NCBI RefSeq assembly: GCF_958298935.1
Contig: NC_084924.1
Coordinates: forward strand, 1,426,001-1,490,000
Origin: Phragmites australis
Taxonomy: Eukaryota > Streptophyta > Magnoliopsida > Poales > Poaceae
DNA length: 64,000 nucleotides
Reading direction: 5' to 3'
Within the stretch, counting starts at the first letter, position 1. Each line of letters opens with the position of its first letter. Positions 39,510 through 51,414 of this stretch are shown piece after piece. Below the pieces are notes generated by a model, which was not told the origin of the DNA, did no database searches, and worked only from the letters and a program-made list of their open reading frames with translations. Both the position numbers and the translations under genes were made by a program.

Positions 39510-42500
39510 AGAAAGATTGTAATAGAATATCTTTAGAACATATATGTGATTTTGATGATTAATAATAATATAGTTAATGAGACTAATATATTTGTGAAGT
39601 ATATGTTTTAGTAGGTCTCAATACAATAAAAGAGAAGTCACCGAAGCCGAAACAAAGAAAGAAATGAATTAAACTTGTTCTACGAATTTTGATGTGATCA
39701 AATATGATGGATTTCTATATAATCTTGTAGAGCTCTTCACAAGCTTTCCATAGAGCCCAATATCATCAAAATCAGAGTTCGAAGTGAAAAGTTATACCTA
39801 AAATACATAACGTTGTTCTGTTGAAATTTGTCTGACCGGATAATCCAGTGTTCATATCAAAATTAGTCCGGTGCTACACCGGATAATCCAGTGAGAATAA
39901 TAAAAAACAGTCTGGTGTTCATAGAAAGTTTGAAGCAGAGTCTCTTGCCTCATTGGATGATCCGATGTTCACAAAATGAACACATCAGACTATTATTTTC
40001 AGAGAGCTACAAAATGAATATATACACATATGATAATCTGGTGTATTTATCTGGTGTTCAGTGAGTCGTCACACACAGATGAATTTGAGTAGGTTTCAAT
40101 AGCTAATTTCTTTTGATGTACTCACCGGATGATCCATTGCTTGTACTACTGTTATCACTGGATCATCTGGTGTTCACAGTTTTTCTGAGTCGTTAGGACA
40201 ATGGCTAATTGGTAGGTTTAAGGCTATAAATACTCCTCCATTCAGTCATTTAAAGGTGTGGTATACTGCTGGAGTCCAGAGAAAGCTCATATACACTTGA
40301 GAAGACATCCATACCATCAAAGTGCTAAAAGTGTTCATCCAAGGAAATTACCACATAATTAGAGAGTGATTATTACTATTAGGTCTGGAGAGAAGTGTTG
40401 CTATGTACTACAACCTAGAGAGTAGATCAATGAGTGATCCAACCGTGTACTGAGAGGTACGTTAGTGTCTTGGAGTCTTTGTGACTCGTCGGTAACTTGT
40501 TGACCCTCCAACTTGATGTGTAGTGGTGGTAAGAAGATTGTGCGAGGACGTAAAGATCCTTATCTTTGTGACTAAAGCTTAGAAGTGAAGACGACACACA
40601 AGTGACTGGAAGAGAGCTCAAGAGTCGTGACCGGAATAAACTTTGCGACCAGGAGCATATTCTTTGTGGAGCTCTAACGTGGACTAAAGGTGGCTTGTGT
40701 GCCACCGATACCACAAGATAAAATCTTTTGTGCTAAGTTTGTCTCTCAACCTTATTTATGTTTCTGTATTTACATTTTTTGCAGTCTAACTTTGCGCCTT
40801 TATCTTCCTAGAGTAGTTTGCTAAGTTTGGCTATAGGTTGTAAAATCCTTTTGAGCGATAGAGTAGATACACTAGATAAACGTAGAGCGTATTTAGATAG
40901 AAATTGAGATAGGTTTATCTTGTAAATTTTTTGGAGCTATTAGTTTTTAAGTGTCCTAATTACCCTCCCTCTTAGTACGTCACCGTTCCTCACAATTGGT
41001 ATCCAGAGCCTCGTGCTCTTGATAGACTTAATATCCTATTGTTGTGACGTCTGGGGTTGGGATGGATATCCATAGCGCTCCATATTTTGACGACACTAAT
41101 TTCCCCTGATGAAAAATTCTTATTACCTGTTATTTGCAAGCTAAAGATTTAGATGTTTGCAGAGTCATCGAAGAAGGGGTGAGACAACGTGTCACCAACA
41201 AGGAGAGGATTTTAGATACATTAGCAAAGAGTACACTTTTATCATGTTTAAATATTGATGCATTTAATCATATTTATTCTCTCACCAATGCATTTGATAT
41301 TTGGAATTGTCTCATTGAAATAAATGAAGCCACAAATGATGTGCACAATGAGAAATAATATGTGTTTGTGACTAAGCTTAATGGCATCAAACAAGTACCT
41401 ATAAAAATACTAATGGCATGTACTCATGTGTTGATATTCTTGCATCAATGGGTTAGGTTTGAGCAAATTGACGATGATCAAGTGGTGAGAAAGATACTTC
41501 AAACTCTTCTTTCAAAGTACAAGTTGATAGTCTCTGAAAGTGCATCTAGGCCTCATATGTAGAGATAATTGATGATAAACGATTAAGTGACTAATGAGTT
41601 TATTGAAGTTATGAATAAGTTTTAGTCCCGTCGATAAAGTTAAAAGGCGTTGGTGTCCCTAAAAAAGAAAAGAGAAGCAGCATGCAGTTACTCATAGGTT
41701 TAAATTTATTTTATTTTTGAATTTAAGTTTATGAATGTTGTACTATCTAGAGGGATGCGTGTTGATAGTCTTAAATGTGTCCCAGTACTCAAAGTACCCT
41801 TTTAGACTTAAAAGTTGAGGGACACAATCACCCACGAATACTAGGATAATTGCATAAGTTGTCTGAATCCGGAGTACCGGGTACTCCGGATTCTAGACAG
41901 TAGCTCAGAGTCTTTGAGTTAGACTACATGTTGGGCTCTCGGTTTTGGCTTGAGTGCCCAACCTGGAGTCTCTGGATGAACACGAACACTTCAGGTCAGT
42001 ACAAAAGGTATTGTAATGACTAGTTTGGGAGGTTAGGTTTAAATACCCCTCTCATCTCCTCCTTCATTTGCTACTGAACTAACTCGAGATAAACTCATTC
42101 ATAACCATTCATTAGCCCCTCTAATCCCTCTAATGCTTTAAATATGGCTAGATATTAAGAGTTGAGTAAAGCCTCGAAGTGAAGATAGTGCACAAGTGAC
42201 AGGAAGAGAGCTTAAGAGCTATGACTGGAATAAACTTGGTGATCGGGAGCATATCCTTTGTAGAGCTTCAACGTGGACTAGGGGTGGCTTATGTGCCACC
42301 GATATCACGGAATAAAAATTGCTTATATCGAGTTTGTGTCTCTACCTTATTTATATTTTCGCATTTACATTCTTGCAATCTGTCTTTACGCACTTATCAT
42401 TCTAAAGTAGTTTCCTAAGTTTGATTATAGGTTACAAAACTCTTTTAAGCAGTAAAGTAGACACACTAGATAAATTTAAAGTATATTTAAATAAAAATAA

Positions 42501-42570
42501 ATTTATCTTATAAATTTTTTAAAACTATTAATTTTTAAATATCTTAATTTATTTCTTTTTAGAACGTTAC
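39510..42570 (+). mobile_element. SIRE/Maximus-like Ty1/copia remnant: LTR, gag fragment, LTR
   Basis: A left LTR (about 39510-40990) rich in CCGGAT-AATCCAGTG type motifs is followed by the primer-binding-like TGGTATCCAGAGCC near 40997, matching the initiator tRNA-Met type. A gag fragment then reads from about 41061 (MDIHSAPYFDD, LQAKDLDVCRV, NAFDIWNCL, LKLI-type helices), broken by stops near 41106 and 41356. At 41536 a second LTR starts TGAAAGTGCATCTAGGCC and runs to about 42565. The LTR 3' halves (40578-40985 and 42178-42565) align with many changes. Protease, integrase and RT are all deleted. Confidence 0.7.
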
Positions 42571-42765
42571 CTTTCATGACATGGTTATCAAAGGCCATTT
42601 GGTAACCACCGTTCCAACGAAAACCAGCCTAGTTAACCATTATGACCGCCCAACCCCTGGGCTTCAGGGATTAACAATATTAACCCAGCTACTAATTGGA
42701 ACCCGATCCCAGGCGCACCAACTCCCAACTCGCAAGTGGAATTCCCTTTTTGCACCTCCTCTCGC

Positions 42766-42773
42766 ATATAAAT
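42766..42773 (+). promoter_or_regulatory. Possible TATA box of the 77-residue reading frame
   Basis: TATAAATA, about 110 bases before the ATG at 42877, with a pyrimidine-rich stretch between. Plausible, not proven. Confidence 0.4.
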
Positions 42774-42876
42774 AAGCCTCCTCTGCTAAGGCTCTGATGA
42801 ATCTACTACAATTTTCTTTTCTTGCACACACTCTTTGGTTGCTCGTCAGTGTTCGGATTTCAGTTGTGCCGAGGCC

Positions 42877-43110
42877 ATGAAACCCCCTCAGTTGCCTGTA
42901 GAGGAAGGCTCCTGGGCTCACGAGGTCAAACAGGCCCTCCGTGACAAACTGCGGCGGTCCTGCGGCACCACCGCCGCGCCGGCAGCCAGGCCGGCCGGCG
43001 AAGGCCGCACCACCACCGCGCCGCCGAGTCGTGCTACCGACTGCCGCGGCTCGGCTGCAGAAGATCCCATAAGGAGAGTCATGTTCTTGGCTCCCTGGGG
43101 TCACACTTAA
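42877..43110 (+). CDS. Unrecognised 77-residue protein with overlapping uORF
   Basis: Starts MKPPQLPVEEGSWAHEV and ends IRRVMFLAPWGHT. The N-terminus looks amphipathic and acidic/aromatic, the centre is an Ala/Arg/Thr-rich low-complexity linker, and the C-terminus is a compact hydrophobic motif. I do not recognise the family. Support comes from a TATA-like box upstream, GC-rich codon use like other grass single-exon genes in otherwise AT-rich surroundings, and well-formed termini. An upstream 28-codon frame (42797-42880, MNLLQFSFLAHTLW...) ends in a TGA that overlaps this ATG (ATGA), an arrangement that could repress translation or allow reinitiation. It could equally be a chance frame. Confidence 0.45.
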   Translation: MKPPQLPVEEGSWAHEVKQALRDKLRRSCGTTAAPAARPAGEGRTTTAPPSRATDCRGSAAEDPIRRVMFLAPWGHT

Positions 43111-43913
43111 AAGAAAGAAAGATCTGTATACAAAGAACATGGCTGGCTGCATACATTTGCATGGCCATGTCTTGGCCAGATCTGCAACAACTGGAAAAAA
43201 AAAAACTGGAGCTTGTGTTGTAAACTATGGAGTTTGCACCATGAACATGAACTCATAAGGGCTAACTAGGTATATAGCCGTATGGGTATGATCTGATAAA
43301 GGTATGTAGTTCATGTTTTCTTGGAGACACGAGATCAGTTCATGGGTGTGGGTTGAAGAGGAAGATCCGAAACTTTGTAGCCATGAACTTGTTTTTCTTA
43401 AGGTGTGTAACAAGAGCCTGTGAAAAGCTATGACGAAAAAAAAATCTTCCCTCATTTACATGTCCACCTTTGCTTCCAGTTGCTTTAGTTCAGAATTTCA
43501 GATTCTTCTGGTATGTGCAGAGAACATGAACACTGCTAATCTAGTGATTCTATATTCTACTGTACCACTAGGTGGTATGTTCATTGGTTTATGTGTAAAA
43601 GTGATCCTTCTTTCTTGTTGTCCTTTTGATCTGTTAAGAATTGTTGGAAATTTCAATCCTGGTCATGACACACATGTTCATGAGCTGAGTTCATGCTTTC
43701 GTGCAAAGAAGCATCTAGAAACTGATATGGATGTGAAAACAGACCTCCCCCTTTGCATGTCCACCTTTGATTCAGTTCCTTCCTTTCGTTCAGTAGATGG
43801 GTTCAGTAGGTTATGTTCTGAAAGCTATGCAGCAGGTTTCATGCCCGTGAGTCATGAAAGGCTAATGATTTGAAGAGTTCATGTTTTCCTGGGAAGAATA
43901 GTTGAAAACTTGC

Positions 43914-44330
43914 AGCAATGAAAAGCTCTCAAGAGTTCAACACATATACAGATTACACAGCATACCAAAGGCTGCAGGAAAGCTTCCTTTACCTGTATAT
44001 GTTTTTGCAGTAATGTATCAGTTGTAATAACTAATATGTGCAATATCATATCATCATGTGCAATATCATATCATCAATAACATGGACACAAGTCACCCAG
44101 AATAAAAAAGGGGAAGCAACTTTCAGCAATGAAAAGCTCTCAAGAGTTCAATACATATACAGATTATACAGAGCATACCAAAAGCTGCAAGAAAGCTTCC
44201 TTTATCTGCATGTGTTTTCGCAGTACTGTATCAGTTATAATAACTAATATGTGCACTATCATAGCATCGATAACATGGACACAGGTCACCCAGAATAAAA
44301 GAAAAAGGGAAGCAACTTTCAATTCGGCTC
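43914..44330. repeat. Tandem duplication, about 211-bp unit, two copies
   Basis: AGCAATGAAAAGCTCTCAAG begins at 43914 and again at 44125. Both copies continue through a CATATACAGATTA-ACAGA block, GAAAGCTTCCTTTA and TAATAACTAATATGTGCA. The copies differ by scattered substitutions and small indels. Confidence 0.8.
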
Positions 44331-45602
44331 CTCTTTTCCTGTAGACTAATGGCCTACGAATCTTATTCTAAACAAGAAATGAAAAGAAAGCCTCCCACTT
44401 GTCAGGATAAGCCAAAACAAAGTGGACCAATCCTCTTGCTAGCTTTCTCGAGCACCTTATCTTCAGATATCCACTGAGAAATTGCCAGTGTATTAGCAGA
44501 AACAAAAGACTTGACCAAGGTATGCTTTAAGTTTGGCGTGTAAATTAGGACAACTTATTGTCTGCCTTATCACAATAGCTACCAGAAACTATATTTTCTG
44601 CATTCACGCTTATCAGGTGTCTCCTATTCAAAAAGCAGAACTAGGTCAGGGCGTACAACTGATATTTTGATTCTCTATAATCATGATGCTTTTGCCGAGA
44701 AAAGCAAAAGGTATAGCCCTGTAATTTTACCCAACAGCACATCTAGATTTCTTGCGTTCATCACACCTGGCTTCATCAAAGGAAGAGAAACACACGATAG
44801 TAATTTCCTTTGATATTATGATTTATCAGTTGAGTCGCTAGTGGAGCAGCACATGAAGTTCTCCAGCTACTGCGCACCAAAGGGAGAAAAATAAATGGCA
44901 GCACAGCTACACTTATATTGATTCTTGACTGAAAGTGACAGTACAACTTCCATTCCTAGCAAGTTCCCAGAGTTTGCATCTTCCAGCAACCTCCCCTCCT
45001 TGAATCACAAGCTGAGACGAAAATGATGTGCTAGCCAACCTCTGAAAGGAGTCCTGGGAGTTCTCGATACAGCAGCACTTTGTAAGTGTATCAGAAAATT
45101 TATATGATTTCTAAAGTCAGATTAAGGAAAAGCTTTGTCTACTACTTTGAACAATGAAATATGGATAAACATAGATTCAACTGAACAAAACTGTTCTGGC
45201 GGTAGTATTGTAAAAAGTATCCCCTCCTAACCAAAATTTCAATAAAGTAACTAGCAGCAATCAATTTGTCCTTTTCCCCCCTAATGTCATGACTGGATAT
45301 TTCACCAGTCCATACACATACTACCAGCTATTGCTACTATAAGCGTACTAATAACGATGTTGCTTTTACTTCTGTGGTTTTGCTTCCAAGTTTCTCTGCA
45401 GGGCTATACTCATGAAATTCACATTGCAACTGTTTACCTCGAACAAAAGATGTCAAGTTAGGCTCAAAAGAAAAAACTCTATGCGGCCTATCAACAGAAA
45501 TGCAATCTGAGGAGAAAGTGGATTTGGAACAGTGGTACAAGCCATAACTAAATGGAACACTAAACCATTTGATAGTAGCCCCATACACTTGGTATCTGTT
45601 AC

Positions 45603-45706
45603 TTTAGTAGCCATTTAGCCCGATACAGTTCCTTGGCCATTTAGCCCGATACAGTTCCTTAGCCATTTAGCCCAATTGTTCCTTACCGTTTAGCCCAACA
45701 CAATTC
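45603..45706. repeat. Short tandem repeat, about 25-27-bp unit, 3-4 copies
   Basis: TAGCCATTTAGCCCGATACA, GGCCATTTAGCCCGATACAG, AGCCATTTAGCCCAATTG and CCGTTTAGCCCAACACAAT follow one another with CAGTTCCTT spacers. Confidence 0.8.
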
Positions 45707-46163
45707 AGTATAGCATGGAATCCCTACTTCCTATCAGTCTGGACTAAGTGGTTCCTATAAGAGAGATGTTCTATTTGTTCTTCGATCTTTGCCATCTTTA
45801 TGCACATTTGTCAATATGGACGAATGTAAAGAACCAATGATAATCATGCAACTGATACCAAACAACTAGACAGTAGTACAGACAACACAATAGCCAAAGT
45901 ATACATAAATCCAGGACATGAATTATAATCGCCAACATTAGCCAGGAAAACAGTCAAACACGGACATCTGCTCATTTCTATTAACCCTACACATTTGCAT
46001 GAGATTTGCAGCTATTAAAAAAAAAATAAACACAAGAAAGAGGATAAATTTGCAGAACTGGAGAAGTTCAACAGTAGTAGTATAATAAACAAGTAGAAAC
46101 CCAACAGATGGAACAAGAAAAGGACACAAATGTTAGGGTTCAAAATCGCCTTACTAACCAGTG

Positions 46164-49100
46164 CTACTCAGAATTAGGATCTGCACCAGGATGCATCCTG
46201 TTCCACAAATACATTGTCGCTGAACAGATACCTAATAGAGCAATCTTCAGCTGTTCTGAAGTGTTGGCCTTGATGCTCACCCGTCCAGTTAGTTTGTTGT
46301 TTACATCAACATGAACTGCCATGTTTGAAGTCCTTCCAACAGAGAACTGGGAATCCAAGTTTGCAGCCATGGTCCATTCTTTACGCCACCTTACTAAGGA
46401 TGCACCCAAAGTTGCAAGGCCTTGACCTACAGGATAGTTTTTTTCTCGCAGGATGGCCTCCATATTCACTCCGTATGCAGTATCACCTCTCATGGACACA
46501 GCACCAGTGTTTGCTACCAGTGTTAACCTATTACCAACTGAAAGCTTGTCCTCAAACTTTGCTCCAGTTACCATGGTATTTCCCAAGAAAGTCATGGATA
46601 AACCACCAGTAGTGATGTTTTTCTTGAAGTTCTTGAGTTTAGTCTCCCCTCTGAGAGTGTAAGCAAACTGATCCATCATTGTTTGGATGTCAAAGCCTGC
46701 AAGGGTCGAACCATAATCCCCATGCTTAGCTGACATTGAGGAATCCAAATGAATGGTGAACTCTCTCTTGTCCTTGTGAGCTTGAACCCACAGAGAAGCT
46801 GGAAACTTATTGGCCACCTCGAGGTTGTATTGGAGGTTCACACCGTCGAATCCACAATCATGATCCCATCCATCAGGGTTGGTAACAGCACGCACCAGAA
46901 GGTTTGGTGTAGGCTCAAGGCACCTATAACGGTACACAGGATCATCAGAATCAAATGAAGATGGCAAACCCCAGTCCGGCATAGGAGATCTATCCGTGTC
47001 ATACTCATCATCAGGACGATCATCATCAGCAGGTACATCATGATTATTTCCCTCTCTCTTCTTCATCTCCTTGAATCTTCTAAGCCGTTCCTTCAACTGT
47101 TTCTTCTGAAGAAGCTCAGTTCGGTAGTCATACTCATCAAAATACAACTTCTGTTGCTCCTTGGAGAGCTTTGCAATTTGGGATTTACTTAATGGCTTAA
47201 AGGGAGGAAGTGGATCGTAGTCTTCTTCTCCATCCCCTTGATCCTCATTCAACAACTCATCTAGATCAACATCTGACTCCACACTCTCAAGATTCTGGTC
47301 ATTAGCATGCCTAGGGTGCTCTCTAGATTGCAGCAAAGATGATACAAAATAAGGAAGTGGAGGCACCTTAAGATAGCGACCAAAGAGACCTGCTGAGGCA
47401 GCACGGCGGGTTGAAAGACTGTCAATCTCAGCGACCATCTTTAGCGAGTAGCATAGGAGAAGGAGTAGACGCCTCCAAACAAGGCCATTAGGAAGCACCT
47501 TTTCACCCTCCGTGTTCCTCCGACAAAGGTGATGGTTCTCCACAAGAGCCACTGGATTCTCAATTCGAGGATCATTAGTTGCCTGCCGGATGCTTTGCTG
47601 AATTGCATGAGTTCGACGAGTCACAACCATCTCATAGTTCATTGCTGAACCACTGGGCCCTTCAGGGGGGGCTGCTGCTGAGTTAGTGAGAGTAATGATG
47701 GTTTTGGACCATATTGACAGTCCTAGCACAGTGGTAATACCTCTCAAGAGGGATAGGCTGTTTTCATCCTGTCGCAGGGTATCAATCCGATCAACATACA
47801 AAATAATGTCAGGAGGGCATCTATTCATATACCTCTTAACAGAATTGAGCACTTTCCTATTTGATTTTTCATCCATGGCTGAAGTCCCAAGCCCAGGGGT
47901 GTCGATCACACGAAACTTAACACCATCAACAACTCCACTGATCTCCTTAACGGAAGATGTTGCCGGTAGAAAAGCATTTGTTTTGGATTTATCCTCACCA
48001 AAGATGGAGTTTATTGTTGCACTCTTCCCTACTCCTGTCTTCCCAAGGACCAATACATTGCAAGAGAATTCCAAGTTCTCTATTCCCTCTGCCTCAAGCC
48101 GCAATGCCCTCTTCCAGGCATTCTCAAGCTCGGAGGAATGGTTTGCAATCCTTAAGCGCCTGAAGCCTTCAACAAGACTAAACCGATATAAAACTTGTAC
48201 AGGTACCTGATGGTCAGTATCATACCCTAATCTATGAATGAGACGCAAGTACTTGATTCGTGCCATGTCCACCTTTCTGTACAACTTCTTCTCTTCATCA
48301 GTCATCTCATTCTCAGGGTCAGCAGCTACTTCTAGCACAGGAGTAGAAACCACATCTGTCCTAGGAATGCTGACCACGGTAGGAGGCAGATTTCTGGGCT
48401 CAGAGGTTTCAACTGGGAAAACCTTGGCATTACCTTGTCCAGGTGATCTATTGGCCGCCCACAGAAGTTCAGCTAAAGCTGCATAATCCAAAAACTCGAT
48501 CTCCTTTCCATTCATCTCCTCCTCATCTTCATTAGAATCATCCACACCAAAGTGTGTGCCTTTGGAAGCAGGCACATTGTCCTCCAATTCTTTTTCGAGA
48601 AGTTCCCCAGCATCATCACCTCCAGAGATTGGCATGGATGCAGAATCATCAGAAGCTTCATGATCACCACCAGTTTTCTCATCTACCTTACTATGACCAC
48701 CATCTGCAATAGAATATGGGCCATCAGCATTGTCACGAACTTCCACAGGCTCAAATGTGCCATCTCTAGTGTCAACATATTCAGGACTGGCATCTTCAAC
48801 ATTTGTAACAACCTCATGCTTGGTCGTGCTATCTTTCACGTCAGAATCATTATTGCGAAGTTCAACACCAGCATCTTCTTCCTCTGTAGCATTCGCAACA
48901 GCAGGCAATTCAGCAACATCATGATCAGACCCTCCGCCCTCCCCTTCCAAAGCATCCACAATGCGCATGTCAACACCATCTATGCCCCCAGCATCGGCCA
49001 TGAAAGGCTCAGGAACCACATCACTGAGAGCCTCAGCACCAACATCCTGTCCCCCCTGCTTATCATCCTTCAACACAGGGTCATCTGAAACATTCACCAA

Positions 49101-49697
49101 ATCACCAGATGCAGCAGCCTCGCCGTCATCCAACGCGCCAACGATGCTCGTGGAACTTTGGAACCTCCCATCCAGCGAGCCCTCGACGCCCGTACCCTTG
49201 CCATCCGCAACGACACCGTCCAATCCGCTCCTTGTGCCGGCGTTAAGCACTTCGAAGACGCTCCTGGCGCTCATGAAGCTCTCCTCTAGCGACCCCTCCA
49301 CCGTGCCAGAGTTCCCGCTCTCGGACGCAGCGGCGCCCCCCGTCGGCATGTCGCCCGGGACCGGGACCAGGCTCGGGTCCTCGGCCGCCGCCGGCGGTAC
49401 CTTGGCGACGCTGAAGAAGAATCCGTTGGACACCTCCTCCACGAATTCGCCGTCCTCACCGTAGCTGGTGGCGTCGTCGAAGGCCTCGCTGCCGTCTTCG
49501 TCCGTGGAGGACAGCTGCGCCGCGACGCGCGGGGCGCCGAGGACGGCGGCGCGCGCGCGCAGCGGCAGGGACGGGGCGGCGGCGGCGGGTGGCGAGGGCG
49601 AGAGGGGCGGCGAGGACGCGGCCGAGGATAGCGAGGAGGAGGTGGCCGCGTCGTCGTCGTCCAGCGAGGAGAGCCGCGCGCGCACGAGCAGCGCCAT
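46164..49697 (-). CDS. Chloroplast outer-envelope import receptor, Toc159 family, 1177 residues, single coding exon
   Basis: GTPase receptor of the TOC complex that recognises transit peptides at the chloroplast surface. The N-terminal half (to about residue 500) is a disordered acidic A domain rich in Asp, Glu, Val and Gly. The G domain (about 515-780) has P-loop GKTGVGKSATINSIFG (near 553-568) and DTPGLG (near 599), with a TLTNSAAAPPEG G4-type segment near 670. The C-terminal M domain (about 785-1177) anchors in the outer membrane and contains PDWGLPSSFDSDDP, GWDHDCGFDGVN and the ending MYLWNRMHPGADPNSE. Family members include Toc159, Toc132, Toc120 and Toc90. An acidic A domain of about 500 residues fits Toc132/Toc120 or Toc159, which I cannot separate. 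ATG 49697 sits in a GCC-ATGG-like good context. The frame is uninterrupted. Confidence 0.95.
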   Translation of the reverse strand: MALLVRARLSSLDDDDAATSSSLSSAASSPPLSPSPPAAAAPSLPLRARAAVLGAPRVAAQLSSTDEDGSEAFDDATSYGEDGEFVEEVSNGFFFSVAKVPPAAAEDPSLVPVPGDMPTGGAAASESGNSGTVEGSLEESFMSARSVFEVLNAGTRSGLDGVVADGKGTGVEGSLDGRFQSSTSIVGALDDGEAAASGDLVNVSDDPVLKDDKQGGQDVGAEALSDVVPEPFMADAGGIDGVDMRIVDALEGEGGGSDHDVAELPAVANATEEEDAGVELRNNDSDVKDSTTKHEVVTNVEDASPEYVDTRDGTFEPVEVRDNADGPYSIADGGHSKVDEKTGGDHEASDDSASMPISGGDDAGELLEKELEDNVPASKGTHFGVDDSNEDEEEMNGKEIEFLDYAALAELLWAANRSPGQGNAKVFPVETSEPRNLPPTVVSIPRTDVVSTPVLEVAADPENEMTDEEKKLYRKVDMARIKYLRLIHRLGYDTDHQVPVQVLYRFSLVEGFRRLRIANHSSELENAWKRALRLEAEGIENLEFSCNVLVLGKTGVGKSATINSIFGEDKSKTNAFLPATSSVKEISGVVDGVKFRVIDTPGLGTSAMDEKSNRKVLNSVKRYMNRCPPDIILYVDRIDTLRQDENSLSLLRGITTVLGLSIWSKTIITLTNSAAAPPEGPSGSAMNYEMVVTRRTHAIQQSIRQATNDPRIENPVALVENHHLCRRNTEGEKVLPNGLVWRRLLLLLCYSLKMVAEIDSLSTRRAASAGLFGRYLKVPPLPYFVSSLLQSREHPRHANDQNLESVESDVDLDELLNEDQGDGEEDYDPLPPFKPLSKSQIAKLSKEQQKLYFDEYDYRTELLQKKQLKERLRRFKEMKKREGNNHDVPADDDRPDDEYDTDRSPMPDWGLPSSFDSDDPVYRYRCLEPTPNLLVRAVTNPDGWDHDCGFDGVNLQYNLEVANKFPASLWVQAHKDKREFTIHLDSSMSAKHGDYGSTLAGFDIQTMMDQFAYTLRGETKLKNFKKNITTGGLSMTFLGNTMVTGAKFEDKLSVGNRLTLVANTGAVSMRGDTAYGVNMEAILREKNYPVGQGLATLGASLVRWRKEWTMAANLDSQFSVGRTSNMAVHVDVNNKLTGRVSIKANTSEQLKIALLGICSATMYLWNRMHPGADPNSE

Positions 49698-50995
49698 GGC
49701 GGCGGCCGACGCGGGAGGTGGTGGTGGTGGTAGGCGAAGGCGAGCAGCAGCCGCCTAGTCCGACTAAATTTGGATTCGGAAGGCGTCGGCTTTGCTGGTT
49801 TCTCTTTATAAAATTGAATCTTTTTCTGTGGGGGTTGGAGGGGAACAAGCAGCAAGGCTTGAGGAAGAGGAGGAGGATTCGGTTTGGTGGGTGAGAGCCG
49901 TGGCGGGGGAAGACGACACGCGCGCGATGGGGATTTCAGCGGTGGGCGACGTAGTTAGGGTTTGGACTTTTACTGCGTGCGGTCGGGGTTGGGTTTTGGA
50001 GCTTGGACTCTTGCTAAATTTTTATAGGTTTTTTCTCCTCTTGTTATAATTGTGGTGTTAAATTTATGAAGTTTGCATTGGTTAGGATTTCATTTCTCGT
50101 GTATTTCCTTTCTCTTGTGGTTGGATTGGAATTTGATTTCTTGGCTAGAAAGGAGTGCACGTGTCGAGGGATTTAAATGAAAATATGGAAAACGGTCAGT
50201 AAGGAATGGTATATACAACACTTTATGAATCTAAATCCTTGTTGAATTAAGTGAGTATATTGCTCATTTTTTATTTACAATAAGTTAAAGTTTGGATGAA
50301 TTAAACGAGGTGTAAATTTATTATGATATTGGAGTAAGTGATTGTCGCAACTTGAGAGGGTCTGTACCGTTGGTATATTGCACATAATGTTTTAAAATAA
50401 AATTGCAACCCAAAATCATGAGCTTATAATAACTTAGGTAAATTTTACAGAACTACGTTGGCTTTTTCAAAACTATCTCAAAGGCATACTGTTTTACGTA
50501 ACGATTTTTGAGAGACAACTCCTTTTCCACCGAGCTTCACAAAACTGTAGTTATAAAAATCGTCATCGTAGCTAAAAATACCTTTCCATTTGTTAGCCTA
50601 GCAAAAGAGGAGACATATGCAAATAGAAGTGTAGTTTATTGCAATGGTACCATAGAAAAAGTGTGGTTTTTGTGAAACTTATATAAAAAAGAAGTTCTCT
50701 AGACTTAATGTTTATGGATGTGTCTTTTTGGGGCGTTTTTTTAAATTTTGCACTGTTGAAAAATACAAAATCATAGTAAAAAGCTTAAGAGAGAGACTGA
50801 GTGTGTGTGTGTAATGGATGTGGCCTCCTAACGCTCCAGCACCTTCCGTGGAAGTGAGCCGTTGACAACAACATGAACTAACATTTTTCATTCGAAGTGT
50901 TTTAGAAAAAAAAAAAGAGGCCAGAATATGAAGAACCTACCTCTTGCTTCAACTCAAATCGGCTATACAAAATGCAGATTTGTAAAAAAAAATAT
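49698..50995. other. Toc gene upstream region and AT-rich intergenic DNA
   Basis: 49698-50000 is GC- and purine-rich and should contain the Toc leader and promoter on the minus strand. From 50050 onward it is AT-rich with no supported gene; a (GT)n tract lies near 50800. Confidence 0.5.
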
Positions 50996-51067
50996 TCCGT
51001 TGCCGGGACTCGAACCCGGGTCTCTCGGGTGAGAGCCGAGTATCCTAACCAGCTAGACTACAACGGA
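50996..51067 (-). tRNA. tRNA-Glu (anticodon CUC)
   Basis: The 72-nt minus-strand sequence folds as a cloverleaf. The acceptor TCCGTTG pairs with CAACGGA, the D arm contains TCTAGCTGGTTAGGA, the anticodon stem-loop is CTCGG-CTCTCAC-CCGAG with anticodon CTC, and the T arm is CCGGG-TTCGAGT-CCCGG. Box A and box B promoter elements are intact. A T-rich run directly 3' (AATATTTTTTTT on the minus strand) serves as the Pol III terminator. No intron. This is a cytosolic nuclear tRNA. Confidence 0.97.
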
Positions 51068-51414
51068 GGCTGCATTAGGTATGATTTAAATTTCAACTCT
51101 CTAGACTTTCACGGTAGCTGGAACCTCCATTAAGGGAACGTGTTTTTTGTTTGCGAGAATTTAAGAAAATAGTTTGGCAGAAAACATAAGGTGCATAGAC
51201 AAATAACTTGATTATCAACAGACCAACTGGCCAGGTATGATACTCACCTACACCTGAATTCAATACTTGGATGTGAACACAAAGCTTGCAAGTTCCTTCA
51301 AGAGCTAGCTAGAGTGATACTGATACTCATACGTAGCTGCCACTCAGGCTGTTATTTATGCAAGAGCGAACTGACCATTTTGCACACAAATTAATAGAAA
51401 CTGTGCTGAACAGC

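Larger units (their letters stand above)
43111..46163. other. Intergenic, downstream of the Toc159-family gene
   Basis: No gene is recognised. Frames at 43430-43873 (+) and 45588-45337 (-) are open but have no domain or gene-like context. The part next to 46163 is probably the 3' UTR of the minus-strand Toc gene. Two repeats are listed separately. Confidence 0.4.

Noticed and set aside
48552..49464. Antisense frames of 167-178 residues opposite the Toc gene
   Set aside because: They are shadows of the acidic A domain codons; text is compositionally odd and there is no gene context.
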